Assembly: GCF_013373365.1 (NCBI RefSeq)
Contig: NZ_CP035925.1
Location: 1,054,001-1,118,000, forward strand
Reading direction: 5' to 3'
Source: Lentibacillus sp. CBA3610
GTDB lineage: Bacteria > Bacillota > Bacilli > Bacillales > Amphibacillaceae
DNA length: 64,000 nucleotides
Numbering within the stretch: position 1 is the first letter of the stretch; every line of letters starts with the position of its first letter. The position numbers and the translations under genes were made by a program. A model generated the notes under the pieces. The model was not told the origin of the DNA, searched no databases, and saw only the letters and a list, made by a program, of their open reading frames with translations. Shown in pieces: positions 27,639 through 38,059 of this stretch.

Positions 27639-28781
27639 ATGAATTTTGAGCTGACAAAAGAACAGACGATGACTCGGAAAATGGTATCTGATTTTGCGGA
27701 GGCAGTCATTAAACCGAGAGCCGTTGAAATCGATAAAGAGGCGAGTTTTCCATTGGATATTTTCGAACAGATGGGGGAGCTCGGCATACTGGGGATTCCA
27801 TTTCCCGAAGAGTACGGCGGCTCAGGCGGTGACACGCTCTCCTATGCCATTGCAGTGGAAGAGGTAGGCAGAGTCTGTGGCAGTACCGGTCTCAGCTTTG
27901 CAGCAACTGTCTCACTAGGGGCAAGCCCAATCTATTATTTTGGAACGAAAGAACAAAAAGAAAAATTTCTGACGCCTATGGCAGAAGGGAAGGCATTGGG
28001 ATCGTTTGGGCTGACGGAACCGAATGCCGGTTCGGACGCCGGAGGAACGAAAACCACAGCAGAGGAAGATGGCGATGATTATATCATTAATGGCGAAAAA
28101 TGTTTCATCACCAATGCGAGTTTCGCCAAAACAATTATTGTCACTGCTGTTACCGGAAAAAATGAACGGGGCAAAAATATCATATCTGCCATCATTGTAC
28201 CAACAGATGCCGAGGGGCTGACCATTACCAGCGACTACGACAAAATGGGGGTACGCGGTTCGGATACCGCTGAGATTGTGCTGGATAATGTCCGGGTACC
28301 GAAAGAAAATCTGCTTGGCGATCCGCAAAAAGGGTTCAATCAATTTCTGTATACGCTGGACGGGGGCAGAATATCCATTGCATCGCTCGGCCTCGGTATT
28401 GCTCAGGCGTCACTCGATAAAGCGCTTGCCTATGCGAAAGAACGCAAACAATTCGGTAAGCCGATATCGGACTTTCAGGCGATTCAATTCAAGCTTGCGG
28501 ATATGGCGATGGAAGTGGAGCTTGCCCGTAATATTGTGTATAAAGCAGCATGGCTGAAAGATCAGGATAAGCCGTTTTCAAAAGAAGCAGCATACGCCAA
28601 GCTTTATGCAACGGAAACAGCCTTCCGGGCAGCGAACCAGGCTATCCAGATTCACGGCGGTTACGGCTACATGCGTGAATATGAGGTGGAAAGGTATTTG
28701 CGTGATGCGAAACTGCTTGAGATAGGAGAAGGGACCTCCGAGGTGCAGCGGATGGTCATCGCAAGACAATTGGGGTGCTAA
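27639..28781 (+). CDS. yngJ: Acyl-CoA dehydrogenase, YngJ-like
   Basis: FAD flavoprotein that oxidises an acyl-CoA to its 2,3-enoyl-CoA. 380 residues from ATG 27639 (CGAGGGGGTTTGAC upstream). FAD/substrate motifs LTEPNAGSDAGGTKTTA, ITNASFA and the C-terminal IHGGYGYMREYEVERYLRD are present. The base is Glu364 in EIGEGTSEVQR, the position used by short/medium-chain enzymes; isovaleryl-CoA dehydrogenases usually have Ala or Gly there. So a short or branched acyl-CoA substrate is likely but isovaleryl-CoA is not proven. First enzyme gene of the cluster. Confidence 0.9.
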   Translation: MNFELTKEQTMTRKMVSDFAEAVIKPRAVEIDKEASFPLDIFEQMGELGILGIPFPEEYGGSGGDTLSYAIAVEEVGRVCGSTGLSFAATVSLGASPIYYFGTKEQKEKFLTPMAEGKALGSFGLTEPNAGSDAGGTKTTAEEDGDDYIINGEKCFITNASFAKTIIVTAVTGKNERGKNIISAIIVPTDAEGLTITSDYDKMGVRGSDTAEIVLDNVRVPKENLLGDPQKGFNQFLYTLDGGRISIASLGLGIAQASLDKALAYAKERKQFGKPISDFQAIQFKLADMAMEVELARNIVYKAAWLKDQDKPFSKEAAYAKLYATETAFRAANQAIQIHGGYGYMREYEVERYLRDAKLLEIGEGTSEVQRMVIARQLGC

Positions 28782-28915
28782 GCTTTTCAAGGCATTAAAT
28801 TACCAAAATAACATAAACAAATATCATATCGCTATACTAGCGGTAAAACCCAAAAAATTGAATTAAGAGAACTTGCAATTGCGGAGATAAGCAGATAGGT
28901 CAATAGGGGGATTCG

Positions 28916-30271
28916 ATGATAAATAAAATATTAATCGCCAATCGGGGTGAAATTGCAGCACGGGTGATCCGAACGTGTAAAAAACTGGGCATTGAAACAG
29001 TTGCCGTCTATTCAGAGGCTGATCAGAAAGCGCCGTTTGTATCAATGGCGGATGAAAGTTTTTTACTGGGTCCGCCGCGTGTTCAGGAAAGCTATCTTGA
29101 TACTGAAAAAATCATGCCGATTGCCAAAAAGTCAGGTGCGGATGCCATTCATCCCGGTTACGGCTTCTTAAGCGAGAACGGTTCGTTTGCTGAAATGTGT
29201 GAGCAGGCAGGGATCCGATTTATCGGCCCTTCTGCTGACGTGATGGAAAAAATGGGAAGCAAAATTGCTGCCAGGGAAGCTATGGAAAAAGCCGGTGTCC
29301 CTGTTGTTCCGGGGACAGACGGAGCCGTTGCATCGTCTGATGAAGCAATCGAAATTGCCCGGGACATCGGCTATCCGATTATGCTTAAAGCGTCCGCTGG
29401 CGGCGGTGGAATTGGCATGCAAGTCGTCAATACCGATCAGGAATTGATAAAAGCATTTGAAAGCAATTCCAAACGTGCCCGGACATTTTTCGGCGATGGT
29501 GCCATGTTTATGGAGAAAAAATTGGATCATGCCCGGCATATCGAAATACAGCTCCTGGCAGACAGTCATGGGAATGCGATTCATTTATTCGAACGGGAAT
29601 GTTCCATCCAGCGCCGAAATCAAAAGGTCGTGGAAGAGGCGCCATCATCATTCATATCGGATGAAACGCGGCAGAGAATGGGGGAAACGGCTGTCAAAGC
29701 GGCTAAAGCGCTTGGATATGTCAGCGCCGGAACGATTGAATTTCTCGTGGATGAACAGGAGAATTTCTATTTTCTGGAGATGAACACACGCATTCAGGTG
29801 GAACACCCGGTCACAGAGGAAATAACCGGGCTGGATATTGTCGAGGAGCAAATCCGCATTGCTGAGGGCAAAGAACTTTCAATTAGGCAATCGGATGTCA
29901 AAATCGATGGTCACGCCATTGAAGTGCGGATTTATGCAGAAGATCCGGAAACCTTTTTCCCATCTCCGGGTCACATTTCGGCATTTGAATTGCCTGATGG
30001 TGAACATATCCGTAATGAAGCTGCTGTGACAGACGGTTATGATGTCACGCCATACTATGATCCGATGATCGGCAAACTGATTGTAAAAGGGGCTGACCGG
30101 AGCGAAGCCATTTCTCTGTTAAAAGAGGCACTGTTAACTTATAAAGTTGAGGGCATTAAAACCAATATTCCAATGCTGAAAACAGTGGCTGATCACGAGC
30201 AATTCAAAAATGGAAATACGACAACAGCATTTGTTGAGACGTATTATTTGCCAATGATTCAAACAAACTAG
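28916..30271 (+). CDS. yngH: Biotin carboxylase subunit of an acyl-CoA carboxylase (YngH-like)
   Basis: 451 residues after ATAGGGGGATTCG. It carboxylates the biotin carrier with bicarbonate and ATP. Motifs: ILIANRGEIAARVIRTCKKLG, AIHPGYGFLSEN, ATP-grasp glycine loop ASAGGGGIGM, ERECSIQRRNQKVVEEAPS and EMNTRIQVEHPVTE. No biotin domain is fused; the carrier is the next gene. The context (carrier, carboxyltransferase, enoyl-CoA hydratase, acyl-CoA dehydrogenase) points to 3-methylcrotonyl-CoA or a related acyl-CoA rather than acetyl-CoA. Confidence 0.92.
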   Translation: MINKILIANRGEIAARVIRTCKKLGIETVAVYSEADQKAPFVSMADESFLLGPPRVQESYLDTEKIMPIAKKSGADAIHPGYGFLSENGSFAEMCEQAGIRFIGPSADVMEKMGSKIAAREAMEKAGVPVVPGTDGAVASSDEAIEIARDIGYPIMLKASAGGGGIGMQVVNTDQELIKAFESNSKRARTFFGDGAMFMEKKLDHARHIEIQLLADSHGNAIHLFERECSIQRRNQKVVEEAPSSFISDETRQRMGETAVKAAKALGYVSAGTIEFLVDEQENFYFLEMNTRIQVEHPVTEEITGLDIVEEQIRIAEGKELSIRQSDVKIDGHAIEVRIYAEDPETFFPSPGHISAFELPDGEHIRNEAAVTDGYDVTPYYDPMIGKLIVKGADRSEAISLLKEALLTYKVEGIKTNIPMLKTVADHEQFKNGNTTTAFVETYYLPMIQTN

Positions 30272-30283
30272 GAGGTCGTTAAT

Positions 30284-30496
30284 ATGACAGAAATTAAGGC
30301 ATCTATGGCAGGCAATGTATGGAAGATTACAGTAGATGAGGGTGAAAAAGTAGAATCAGATCAGGACGTCGTTATTCTGGAGTCTATGAAAATGGAAATA
30401 CCGATTGCATCTGAAACGGATGGTACTGTCAAGGAGTTAAAGGTTTCAGAAGGTGATTTTGTCAATGAGGGAGACGTCATCGCGGTCATTGAATGA
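30284..30496 (+). CDS. yngHB: Biotinyl carrier protein (YngHB-like)
   Basis: 70 residues, a free-standing biotinyl/lipoyl domain. Lys36 in ILESMKMEIP is the biotinylation site. B. subtilis YngHB is the same size and lies beside yngH. 12 bp after the carboxylase; GGAGGTCGTTAAT upstream. Confidence 0.95.
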   Translation: MTEIKASMAGNVWKITVDEGEKVESDQDVVILESMKMEIPIASETDGTVKELKVSEGDFVNEGDVIAVIE

Positions 30497-30509
30497 TTGA
30501 GCTTATGTT

Positions 30510-30539
30510 TGTTCCAGTCTCTTCTGAGGGTCTGGAACA
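30510..30539 (+). other. Intra-operon hairpin between yngHB and yngF
   Basis: TGTTCCAG and CTGGAACA (8-bp stem, 14-nt loop) with no T-run. It may stabilise or partially attenuate the message at the point where yngG (HMG-CoA lyase) would stand in B. subtilis. Confidence 0.4.
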
Positions 30540-30590
30540 GCTGTCTGATCAGCACTTTCAGCCTGAATGCCATGAAAGGAGATGATCACT

Positions 30591-31373
30591 GTGGCATCAC
30601 TTATAAACTATGAAATAAAAGATGGGCACATCGCCGTCCTAACACTGAACCGGCCGGAAGCGATGAATGCGATGTCAAAAGGCCTGCTCGATGAATTAAA
30701 CGAACTTGTTCAAAAGATTAATGGAGACGATGCAATCCGGTGTACCATCATTACCGCCTCAGGTGAAAAAACGTTCTGTGCCGGAGCGGATCTCAAGGAA
30801 CGAAAAGGCATGACAGAGGAGCAGGTAGTCGATGCGGTTCAGTCTATCGGAAGCATTGCAGCAAACATTGAAAATATGAAAATGCCTGTTATAGCGGCCA
30901 TTAATGGTGCTGCTTTTGGAGGCGGATTGGAGCTTGCTCTGGCCTGTGATATCAGAATTGCTGCTGACCACGCTAAGATGGGACTGACCGAAACGTCTTT
31001 GGCTATTATACCCGGAGCAGGCGGAACCCAGCGGCTGCCGCGGTTAATCGGTCCAGGCCAGGCTAAACGCCTTATTTTTTCGGCTAAACCTGTTACAGCA
31101 GAAGAAGCTTACCAATTGGGTGTTGCCGAACAGGTTGCGTCATCGGATAATTTGCTGCAGGAAGCCATTGAAATGGCACAATTGATTGCAAAAAACGGAC
31201 CTGTTGCACTCCGGCAGGCAAAATTGGCTATAAATAAGGGTTTGCAGACTGATATAACAACGGGCTTGTCGATTGAACACTTATGCTATAAAGAAACAGT
31301 ATCAACAGAGGATCGTCTGGAAGGATTACAAGCATTTAAAGAAAAGCGAAAACCTGTTTATCAGGGAAAGTAA
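30591..31373 (+). CDS. yngF: Enoyl-CoA hydratase / methylglutaconyl-CoA hydratase (YngF-like)
   Basis: 260 residues from GTG 30591, 9 bp after AAAGGAG; an ATG at 30582 abuts the ribosome site and is less likely. Crotonase-fold motifs: TFCAGADLKERKGM (oxyanion hole), NGAAFGGGLELALACDIRIA with the first catalytic region, and ETSLAIIPGAGGTQRLPRLIG. In B. subtilis YngF sits in the leucine-type cluster and is proposed to hydrate 3-methylglutaconyl-CoA. Substrate here is inferred from context. Confidence 0.9.
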   Translation: MASLINYEIKDGHIAVLTLNRPEAMNAMSKGLLDELNELVQKINGDDAIRCTIITASGEKTFCAGADLKERKGMTEEQVVDAVQSIGSIAANIENMKMPVIAAINGAAFGGGLELALACDIRIAADHAKMGLTETSLAIIPGAGGTQRLPRLIGPGQAKRLIFSAKPVTAEEAYQLGVAEQVASSDNLLQEAIEMAQLIAKNGPVALRQAKLAINKGLQTDITTGLSIEHLCYKETVSTEDRLEGLQAFKEKRKPVYQGK

Positions 31374-31394
31374 GAGAAGCAGGGAGGAAGAAAA

Positions 31395-32924
31395 ATGAGC
31401 TTTACTGAAGATTTTAAACACCGCGTGGAAACGATTAAACAAGGCGGACAGGAAAAGTACCACCGAAAGAATAAAGAAAAAGGAAAGCTGTTTGTTCGTA
31501 AACGGCTTGAATTATTGTTCGATGAAGACATTGATATAGAAGATGCATTTTTTGCAAATTATATGGATGGCGGCTTACCTTCAGATGGTGTCGTTACAGG
31601 AATAGGAAAGGTAAATGACCAGGACGTCTGTGTCATGGCAAATGATTCCACTGTAAAAGCTGGTTCCTGGGGCAAACGGACAGTGGAAAAAATAGTTCGT
31701 ATTCAGGAAACAGCAGCAAAGCTGGAAATCCCGATGCTTTATCTGGTGGATTCTGCAGGCGCACGCATTACGGATCAAGTTGAAATGTTTCCGGGACGCC
31801 GCGGTGCAGGACGTATTTTTCATAATCAGATCAAATTATCCGGCCGGGTCCCGCAAGTTTGTCTGCTTTTCGGCCCGTCAGCGGCAGGGGGCGCATACAT
31901 ACCTGCATTCTGTGACATTGTTGTCATGGTTGACGAGAATGCTTCCATGTACCTTGGTTCGCCAAGGATGGCTGAAAAGGTTATCGGCGAAAAAGTCAGT
32001 CTTGAGGAAATGGGGGGCGCCAATATGCATTGCTCGGTTTCCGGTGTGGGTGATGTGCTGGTGAAATCCGAGGAGGAAGCCATAACTTATACACGCAATT
32101 ATCTTGATTATTTTCCGGCCAATTTCAGAAATAAGCCGGCCGCCGCTGAGCCGAAAGACGTTAAAGAATTTGAAAAATCGATAACGGAGCTTATTCCGGA
32201 AAACCAGAATGCCCCCTTCAATATGTATGATTTTATCAAGCGAATTATTGATGAAGATAGCTTTTGCGAGGTCAAGAAGAAATTCGCCCCTGAATTAATC
32301 ACCGGGCTTTCGAGAATAAATGGTAAATCAGTCGGCATCATTGCCAATCAGCCGCGAATGAAGGGTGGCGTATTATTTCCTGACTCGGCGGATAAGGGTG
32401 CCAAGTTCATTCAATTATGCGATGCATTTAATATCCCGCTGCTTTTCCTGATGGATGTCCCCGGTTTCATGATTGGTACAAAAGTGGAACAAGCAGGCAT
32501 TATCCGCCACGGTGCCAAAATGCTGGCCATGATGAGTGAGGCCACCGTACCGAAAATCTCAGTCGTTGTACGCAAGGCCTATGGTGCGGGACTTTATGCC
32601 ATGGCCGGCCCTGCATTTGAACCTGATGCCTGCCTGGCCCTTCCGACAGCCCAAATTGCCGTCATGGGGCCTGAAGCAGCTGTTAATGCCGTTTATGCCA
32701 ATAAAATAGCGGAATTGCCGGAAGAGGAGCGGCCCCAATTTGTAAAAGAGAAGCAGGAAGAATATAAAGATAATATCGATATTTACCGCTTAGCATCAGA
32801 AATGGTTATTGACGCCATTATAGACCCGGAAGATTTGAGGGACGATTTGATAAAACGGTATAAGGTATACGAAGCAAAGAACACAACATTCACAGACCGC
32901 AAACATGGTGTATATCCTGTGTAG
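31395..32924 (+). CDS. yngE: Acyl-CoA carboxylase carboxyltransferase subunit (YngE-like)
   Basis: 509 residues with paired crotonase-like carboxyltransferase domains, beta-type N-half (YLVDSAGARITDQVEMFPGRRGAGRIF, FGPSAAGGAYIPAFCD) and alpha-type C-half (LFLMDVPGFMIGTKVEQAGIIRHGAKM, YGAGLYAMAGPAFEPDACLALPTAQIAVMGPEAA split across). It transfers CO2 from biotin to an acyl-CoA. The family covers propionyl- and methylcrotonyl-CoA carboxylases. Last gene of the operon; terminator follows. Confidence 0.92.
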   Translation: MSFTEDFKHRVETIKQGGQEKYHRKNKEKGKLFVRKRLELLFDEDIDIEDAFFANYMDGGLPSDGVVTGIGKVNDQDVCVMANDSTVKAGSWGKRTVEKIVRIQETAAKLEIPMLYLVDSAGARITDQVEMFPGRRGAGRIFHNQIKLSGRVPQVCLLFGPSAAGGAYIPAFCDIVVMVDENASMYLGSPRMAEKVIGEKVSLEEMGGANMHCSVSGVGDVLVKSEEEAITYTRNYLDYFPANFRNKPAAAEPKDVKEFEKSITELIPENQNAPFNMYDFIKRIIDEDSFCEVKKKFAPELITGLSRINGKSVGIIANQPRMKGGVLFPDSADKGAKFIQLCDAFNIPLLFLMDVPGFMIGTKVEQAGIIRHGAKMLAMMSEATVPKISVVVRKAYGAGLYAMAGPAFEPDACLALPTAQIAVMGPEAAVNAVYANKIAELPEEERPQFVKEKQEEYKDNIDIYRLASEMVIDAIIDPEDLRDDLIKRYKVYEAKNTTFTDRKHGVYPV

Positions 32925-32929
32925 GATCA

Positions 32930-32963
32930 AAACCCTTGGAATGAATGCCAAGGGTTTATTTTT
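32930..32963 (+). terminator. Terminator of the carboxylase cluster
   Basis: Perfect 10-bp stem AAACCCTTGG / CCAAGGGTTT, 8-nt loop, followed by ATTTTTCT. Confidence 0.9.
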
Positions 32964-33247
32964 CTGCTCGGTTGTTATAAGGTCTTTTTAGTTAACCATA
33001 ATAATGTTACGTAAATTAGTTTATTTTGAATGTTAAACCTGAAAACTGGAATATGTTATGATAAAGGTAATTGCATTGATGCTCTGCTGATATGTACAAT
33101 GTGGGCTCTGTATTCAAAGAGGTGACAGCAATCAGGATTCAGGACTTCATAATTACCAAACATTAAGCATATGAAGTGTCGACGCAGGCAGTGGTGCTTT
33201 GCTATAATACGATGAGAAGTAGCTTGGATGGAAGGGAAACGAACAGC

Positions 33248-36200
33248 GTGATGATAACAAAAGAAAAACAGACGCATATCACACAGCAGCATTTGGCGGG
33301 CCTATACAAGGTGATGAACGAAAATGGGGATACCAAAAGCGCTGATAAGCTGCTGCAAATCTATCAAAAAATGAATAATCAGGAGTTTATGATCAGTTTT
33401 GCCGGTCATTTTTCCGCCGGCAAGTCCTCAATGATCAATCATCTTTTAGGTCAATCAATCCTGCCGAAAAGTCCGATTCCAACGAGTGCAAATGTCGTTA
33501 AAATAAAATCCGGAAGAGGATCTGCACGTGTCTATACGGACGAAGGCACTATACTTGAATATGAAGAACCGTATGATTTCGATATCATAAAGGATTATGC
33601 GAAACGTAAAGGCAGTATTAAGGAAATCGAGATCAGCACCAAAGAGGCTGTTTTGCCTGTTGGATGCACAATTATCGATACACCAGGCATAGATGCCGCA
33701 GATGATGCAGATCGATTGATTACCGAATCCTCGTTACATCTTGTGGATGCTCTGTTTTATGTCATGGATTATAATCATGTCCAATCAGAAGTTAATTTGC
33801 ATTTCCTGAAAAAAGTGCAGGATTATGGGATACCGGTGTACATGATTATTAATCAAATCGACAAACACAACGAACAGGAGTTGACTTTCAGGAACTTCGT
33901 CGAAAAAATTAAACAAACGTTTGATCAATGGGGCATACACCCGGAAATAATCTATTATTCTTCTTTAATCGAGGCTAATGCGCTCCATAATCAAATAGAT
34001 GATATTAAAATGAAGCTGTTTTCGATGCTTGATACACAAAGAGATGATTTATTTAATATCGAGCGGTCTGTTAATCAGGTTACCAGAGAACATAAGGATT
34101 ATTTGCACCCAGCTTTATGAAGACGAAATGGCAGAAATGGAAACGCCGGATGGACACAATAGAGCAGATGTTCAAGCACGTTTGGGTGAATTGCATGCTG
34201 AAATTGACCGTTTAAACGGTATACCGGATCAGATGGAGAAGGATTTCCTCAATGAATTGAACACCACCCTAAAAAATGCCTATCTCATGCCGGCAAAATT
34301 GCGCGACACAGCCCATTTATTTTTGGAATCCCGGCAGAGTGATTTTAAAGTCGGGTTATTTGGATCAAAGAAAAAGACTGAGGAAGAACGGCATAAACGG
34401 GAGAACGATTTTTTAACCGGATTGCAGCAAAACATCGAAACTTCTGTTCAGTGGAGACTCCGGGATAAATTGCTGAATCTGCTTCATGATTATGGGCTTT
34501 ATAACCAGGAACTGACACAGCAGATACAAAACATATCCATAACTTATGATTCCGAATCACTTAAAGCGTTAATCAAACCGGGCGCAACCGTGAACGGCGA
34601 CTATGTTCTGCACTATACCGAAGATGTTAGTCATGATGTGAAAAAAACGTATAAACAGGAAGTACTGAAACTCATGGATTCTGTTCATGATGAAATGACC
34701 CGTAAAATAGCCGAAGAGTCCGCTGCATATGAGTCAGAACGTGATAAACTGGAGCAAATCCATAAACAGCAAGAAACACAGGAATCGTTAAAAAATAAAC
34801 TGCAGGAACAAATTCATAAAGTGGATGCAGCCTTAGCTGAACCACAGCCAGATACAGATATATGGGCATTAATAAAGGAGAATCTGGCGGCAAAACAGGG
34901 ATCTGTCACACAGGCAGCGTCATTTCCTGTCAGGGAAACAATCGAACCTGACATTACGGAAACGAATGATCAGCCTGCTGAAAAGCCGGTGTATCCGGTT
35001 CAAACTATTTTACATGATCTGGAAAAGACAACAGATACGATTTCAGACTTGCCAGGATTTCGATCTATTATTGATGATTTGAAACGAAAACATGACAGGC
35101 TGAACAACCGCACATATACGATTGCTCTGTTTGGAGCATTCAGTGCCGGAAAGTCGTCACTGGCCAACGCTTTAATCGGTGAACACATTTTTGCCATCGG
35201 CGCCAAACCGACAACAGCCGTCACATTAATCGCATTCATCCGGTAACGGTCAAAGCGGGCACGGAACTGTAGTCGTGAAATGAAAGACGAAACAAAGCTC
35301 GTTAATGATCTGACATCACTGGTCAGTCAATTTTCACCAAAAGCGGATAATCTCGATGAGTTGCTGAATTGGATAACCGAGCGTCATATTCATCAGAGTG
35401 ATCAATTGCATAAAACACATCAGGCATACCTGGCTGCCATTTTGAATGGCTATGAATACAGCAGAGCTGCAATTGGTCAGGAAAGGACCATTCATTTAGA
35501 CGACTTTGCCGCCTATGTGACCGATGAAACAATTGCTTGTTACCTGGAATCAGTTGACCTTTATTACGATTGTTCATTGACGAGGGAAGGGATTACACTG
35601 GTCGATACACCTGGTGCGGACTCGATTAATGCCAGGCATACCAATGTCGCGTTTGATTATATTAAATATGCAGATGCGATTCTTTATGTCACGTATTATA
35701 ATCATGCCTTTTCTCGCGCTGACAGAGATTTTCTAATGCAGCTCGGCCGGGTGAAAGATGCCTTTCATCTGGATAAGATGTTTTTTATCATGAATGCTTC
35801 CGATCTTGCGCAAGATGCATCGGAACGTCGTATGGTGCAGCAATACATTGAAGAACAGCTGACGACTTTAGGCATCCGCTTTCCAAGATTGTTTCCGGTT
35901 TCGAGCAAACAATCGCTTGAGGAAAAACGTCATGACAAAGTATTAAATGACCAAATGGAATCGTTTGAAGCGGCATTCGATCATTTTATCCATCACGAAT
36001 TAGCTTCGATTACCATTCAATCAGCTGTCCGGGATATCCAGCGGGCAAAACAGGCAGTGCGGCAGTATCTGGATTCTCTTCAGATGAATGCTGAAGAGAA
36101 AGAGCAGGCACGCAAGGAATTGATGGAAAAACAATCATCTCTGCAGAAACTGGCTGATGAAATCGACACTGGTTTATATGAACAGAAAATCAGCCAAAAA

Positions 36201-36887
36201 TTAGAGAAACAATTATATTATGTGCTTGAACGCTTATCGATCCGGTTTCATGATTTATTCAAGGAAACGTTTAACCCGGCTACAATCACGGGTTCGGGTA
36301 AAGAAGCTAAACAGCAATTGGAAAACTGTTTATGGAATCTGCTTGATTACACAGGCTATGAGCTATTACAGGAACTGCGGGCTGTTTCACTGCGAATCGA
36401 ATCATTTATATATGATTTGAAGCAGGAGGTTTACCTTGACTATACCAGTAAAAGCAGCAACATTGACCATGCTTTTCTGCTGCCTGATTTTGAAGAATCG
36501 GAGCTGTCGACACCTGATTATGAACAGGCGTTTTCAAACCTCGACGCCCAAACATTCGAGAAGGAATTGAAGCAATTTAACGGGACGAAAGCATTTTTTG
36601 CTAAAAATGAAAAGGAATCAATGAAAGAAAATCTTTTTAATCGTTTATACCCTTTTGCAGATAACTATATTGCTGAAAACCATAAAACAATGCATGCAGC
36701 TTATATAAATCAATGGAACGCTATAATAGACTCTATCAAACGATTTATTGCGGATCATGTTGAAAACTATATTGATAACCAATTGCGGATGATTACTGAC
36801 CAATCGATTGACTTGAATACGTTAAGCGAAAAACATGATATGCTCAATAAGATTTTAACGGAATATGAGGAGATGAAAGCAGAATGA
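33248..36887 (+). pseudogene. dynA: Bacterial dynamin DynA (YpbR), reading frame broken by indels
   Basis: Double dynamin-like GTPase, a fusion of two DLP modules of ~1200 residues that protects membranes against pores and phage. The first GTPase has GHFSAGKSSM and DTPGIDAADD; the second has GAFSAGKSSLANALIG and DTPGADSIN. Two problems break the frame. An extra C in CACCC at 34108-34110 shifts the frame at HKDYLH|QLYEDEM. Between ~35225 and 35280 the homologous reading (NRIHPVTVKA, then GHGTVVVK, then MKDETK) moves through all three frames, consistent with three one-base losses, leaving a TAA at 35244. The rest of the coding sequence looks well kept. Start GTG 33248 or ATG 33251. Either a recent pseudogene or sequence errors. 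Confidence 0.85.
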
Positions 36888-37756
36888 CGACAAAGCACCA
36901 TAATATTATGCTGGTGGATGGCATGGTGCTGCTTTTTCGCGGGTTTTTTGCCACAGCATTCACAGGAAATTTTATGAAAACCAAGAGTGGCATGCCGACT
37001 AATGGTGTTTATCAATTCATGCGCTACTTTCTTAATGCAGCCGATAAATTCGCACCGACACATATAATTTGCTGCTGGGATATGGGGAGCAAGACGTTCC
37101 GTACTGATTTATATGACGGGTACAAGGCAAACCGGTCAGAGCCGCCTGAAGAGCTGATTCCGCAATTTGATCTTGTGAAGGAAGTTGTGGAAGCTTTTGC
37201 TATTCCTAATATCGGTCTGGAAAACTTTGAAGCAGATGACTGTATTGGTACACTGGCAAAGGAGTACTCGAAAGATCATGACGTTCTGATTTTAACCGGT
37301 GACCAGGATATACTGCAGCTTGTTGATGACGGTATCAGTGTAGCCATTATGCGTAAAGGAATCGGCAACTATGAAATTTTTAAATCGGAAACGTTTGTGG
37401 AACAAAAAGGTATAAATCCAAAACAAATAGTTGATTTGAAGGGGTTAATGGGTGATACGTCGGATAATTACCCTGGCGTTAAGGGAATAGGTGAAAAAAC
37501 AGCTTTAAAGCTGATTCAGGAATATAAGTCGGTTGATGAGGTTCTTGAAAACATGGACAAGCTGCCAAGAGGTGTCCAAAAGAAAATTCGGGAAAACATC
37601 GATATGCTTCATTTATCAAGACAACTGGCAGAGATCAGATGTGATATTTCAGTTGCCTGTACACTTGATGATGCGGTATGGCAATACGACAAGCATATTG
37701 TGGAAGAAAAATTTGCGGATTTGGAATTTGGGAATTTAGTAAAACTTGTCAATTAA
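36884..37756 (+). CDS. ypcP: YpcP, 5'-3' exonuclease (FEN-like)
   Basis: 290 residues, related to the 5' nuclease domain of DNA polymerase I; removes RNA primers and flaps. Motifs: LVDGMVLLFRGFFA, FEADDCIGTLA, LTGDQDILQLVDD with metal-binding Asp residues, and the helix-hairpin-helix DTSDNYPGVKGIGEKTA. Its ATG overlaps the dynA stop (ATGA), as ypcP neighbours ypbR in B. subtilis; ypbS, which lies with them there, is not seen. Confidence 0.95.
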   Translation: MTTKHHNIMLVDGMVLLFRGFFATAFTGNFMKTKSGMPTNGVYQFMRYFLNAADKFAPTHIICCWDMGSKTFRTDLYDGYKANRSEPPEELIPQFDLVKEVVEAFAIPNIGLENFEADDCIGTLAKEYSKDHDVLILTGDQDILQLVDDGISVAIMRKGIGNYEIFKSETFVEQKGINPKQIVDLKGLMGDTSDNYPGVKGIGEKTALKLIQEYKSVDEVLENMDKLPRGVQKKIRENIDMLHLSRQLAEIRCDISVACTLDDAVWQYDKHIVEEKFADLEFGNLVKLVN

Positions 37757-37832
37757 ATGGGAAGACATTTAAAAAGCCCTGTCTTTCCTGGATATCAGCA
37801 GTGAAAGCCAGTTTATCATGTTGTTCTTAACC

Positions 37833-37952
37833 CCGCAGCCCGAATACACTCCGCTTTCCGCGGGTGCCCCGTGATCCTCCTCGCTCGTACCTCGCTGCGG
37901 GGTCTCACACTGGTCACTGTCCCCACAGGAGTCTACGTGTATTCGGGCTGCT
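37833..37952. repeat. GC-rich composite palindromic repeat R2
   Basis: The 303-bp gap between ypcP and ctaA contains this element and no gene. Its ends form a perfect 15-bp inverted repeat GCAGCCCGAATACAC / GTGTATTCGGGCTGC. Inside are the family blocks CTTTCCGCGGGTG, CCTCCTCGCTCG, GCGGGGTCTCAC and CACAGGAGTCTACGTGTATT. Related copies are at 58366-58550, inverted at 58613-58723, and partly at 14341-14625. Confidence 0.85.
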
Positions 37953-38059
37953 CAGTGCATAAAATATATCTTTCAACTTATTCCAAAAGTAACAAACTCT
38001 AAGAAAACACCCTACTCATAAAAACAGGTGATGGTAAGCATAGATGAGCTGCCATATTG

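Noticed and set aside
33121-33171. Tiny frame GTG ACA GCA ... TAA before dynA with AAAGAGG-like site
   Set aside because: Only 14 codons, no composition or conservation evidence, and the supposed site overlaps the start codon.
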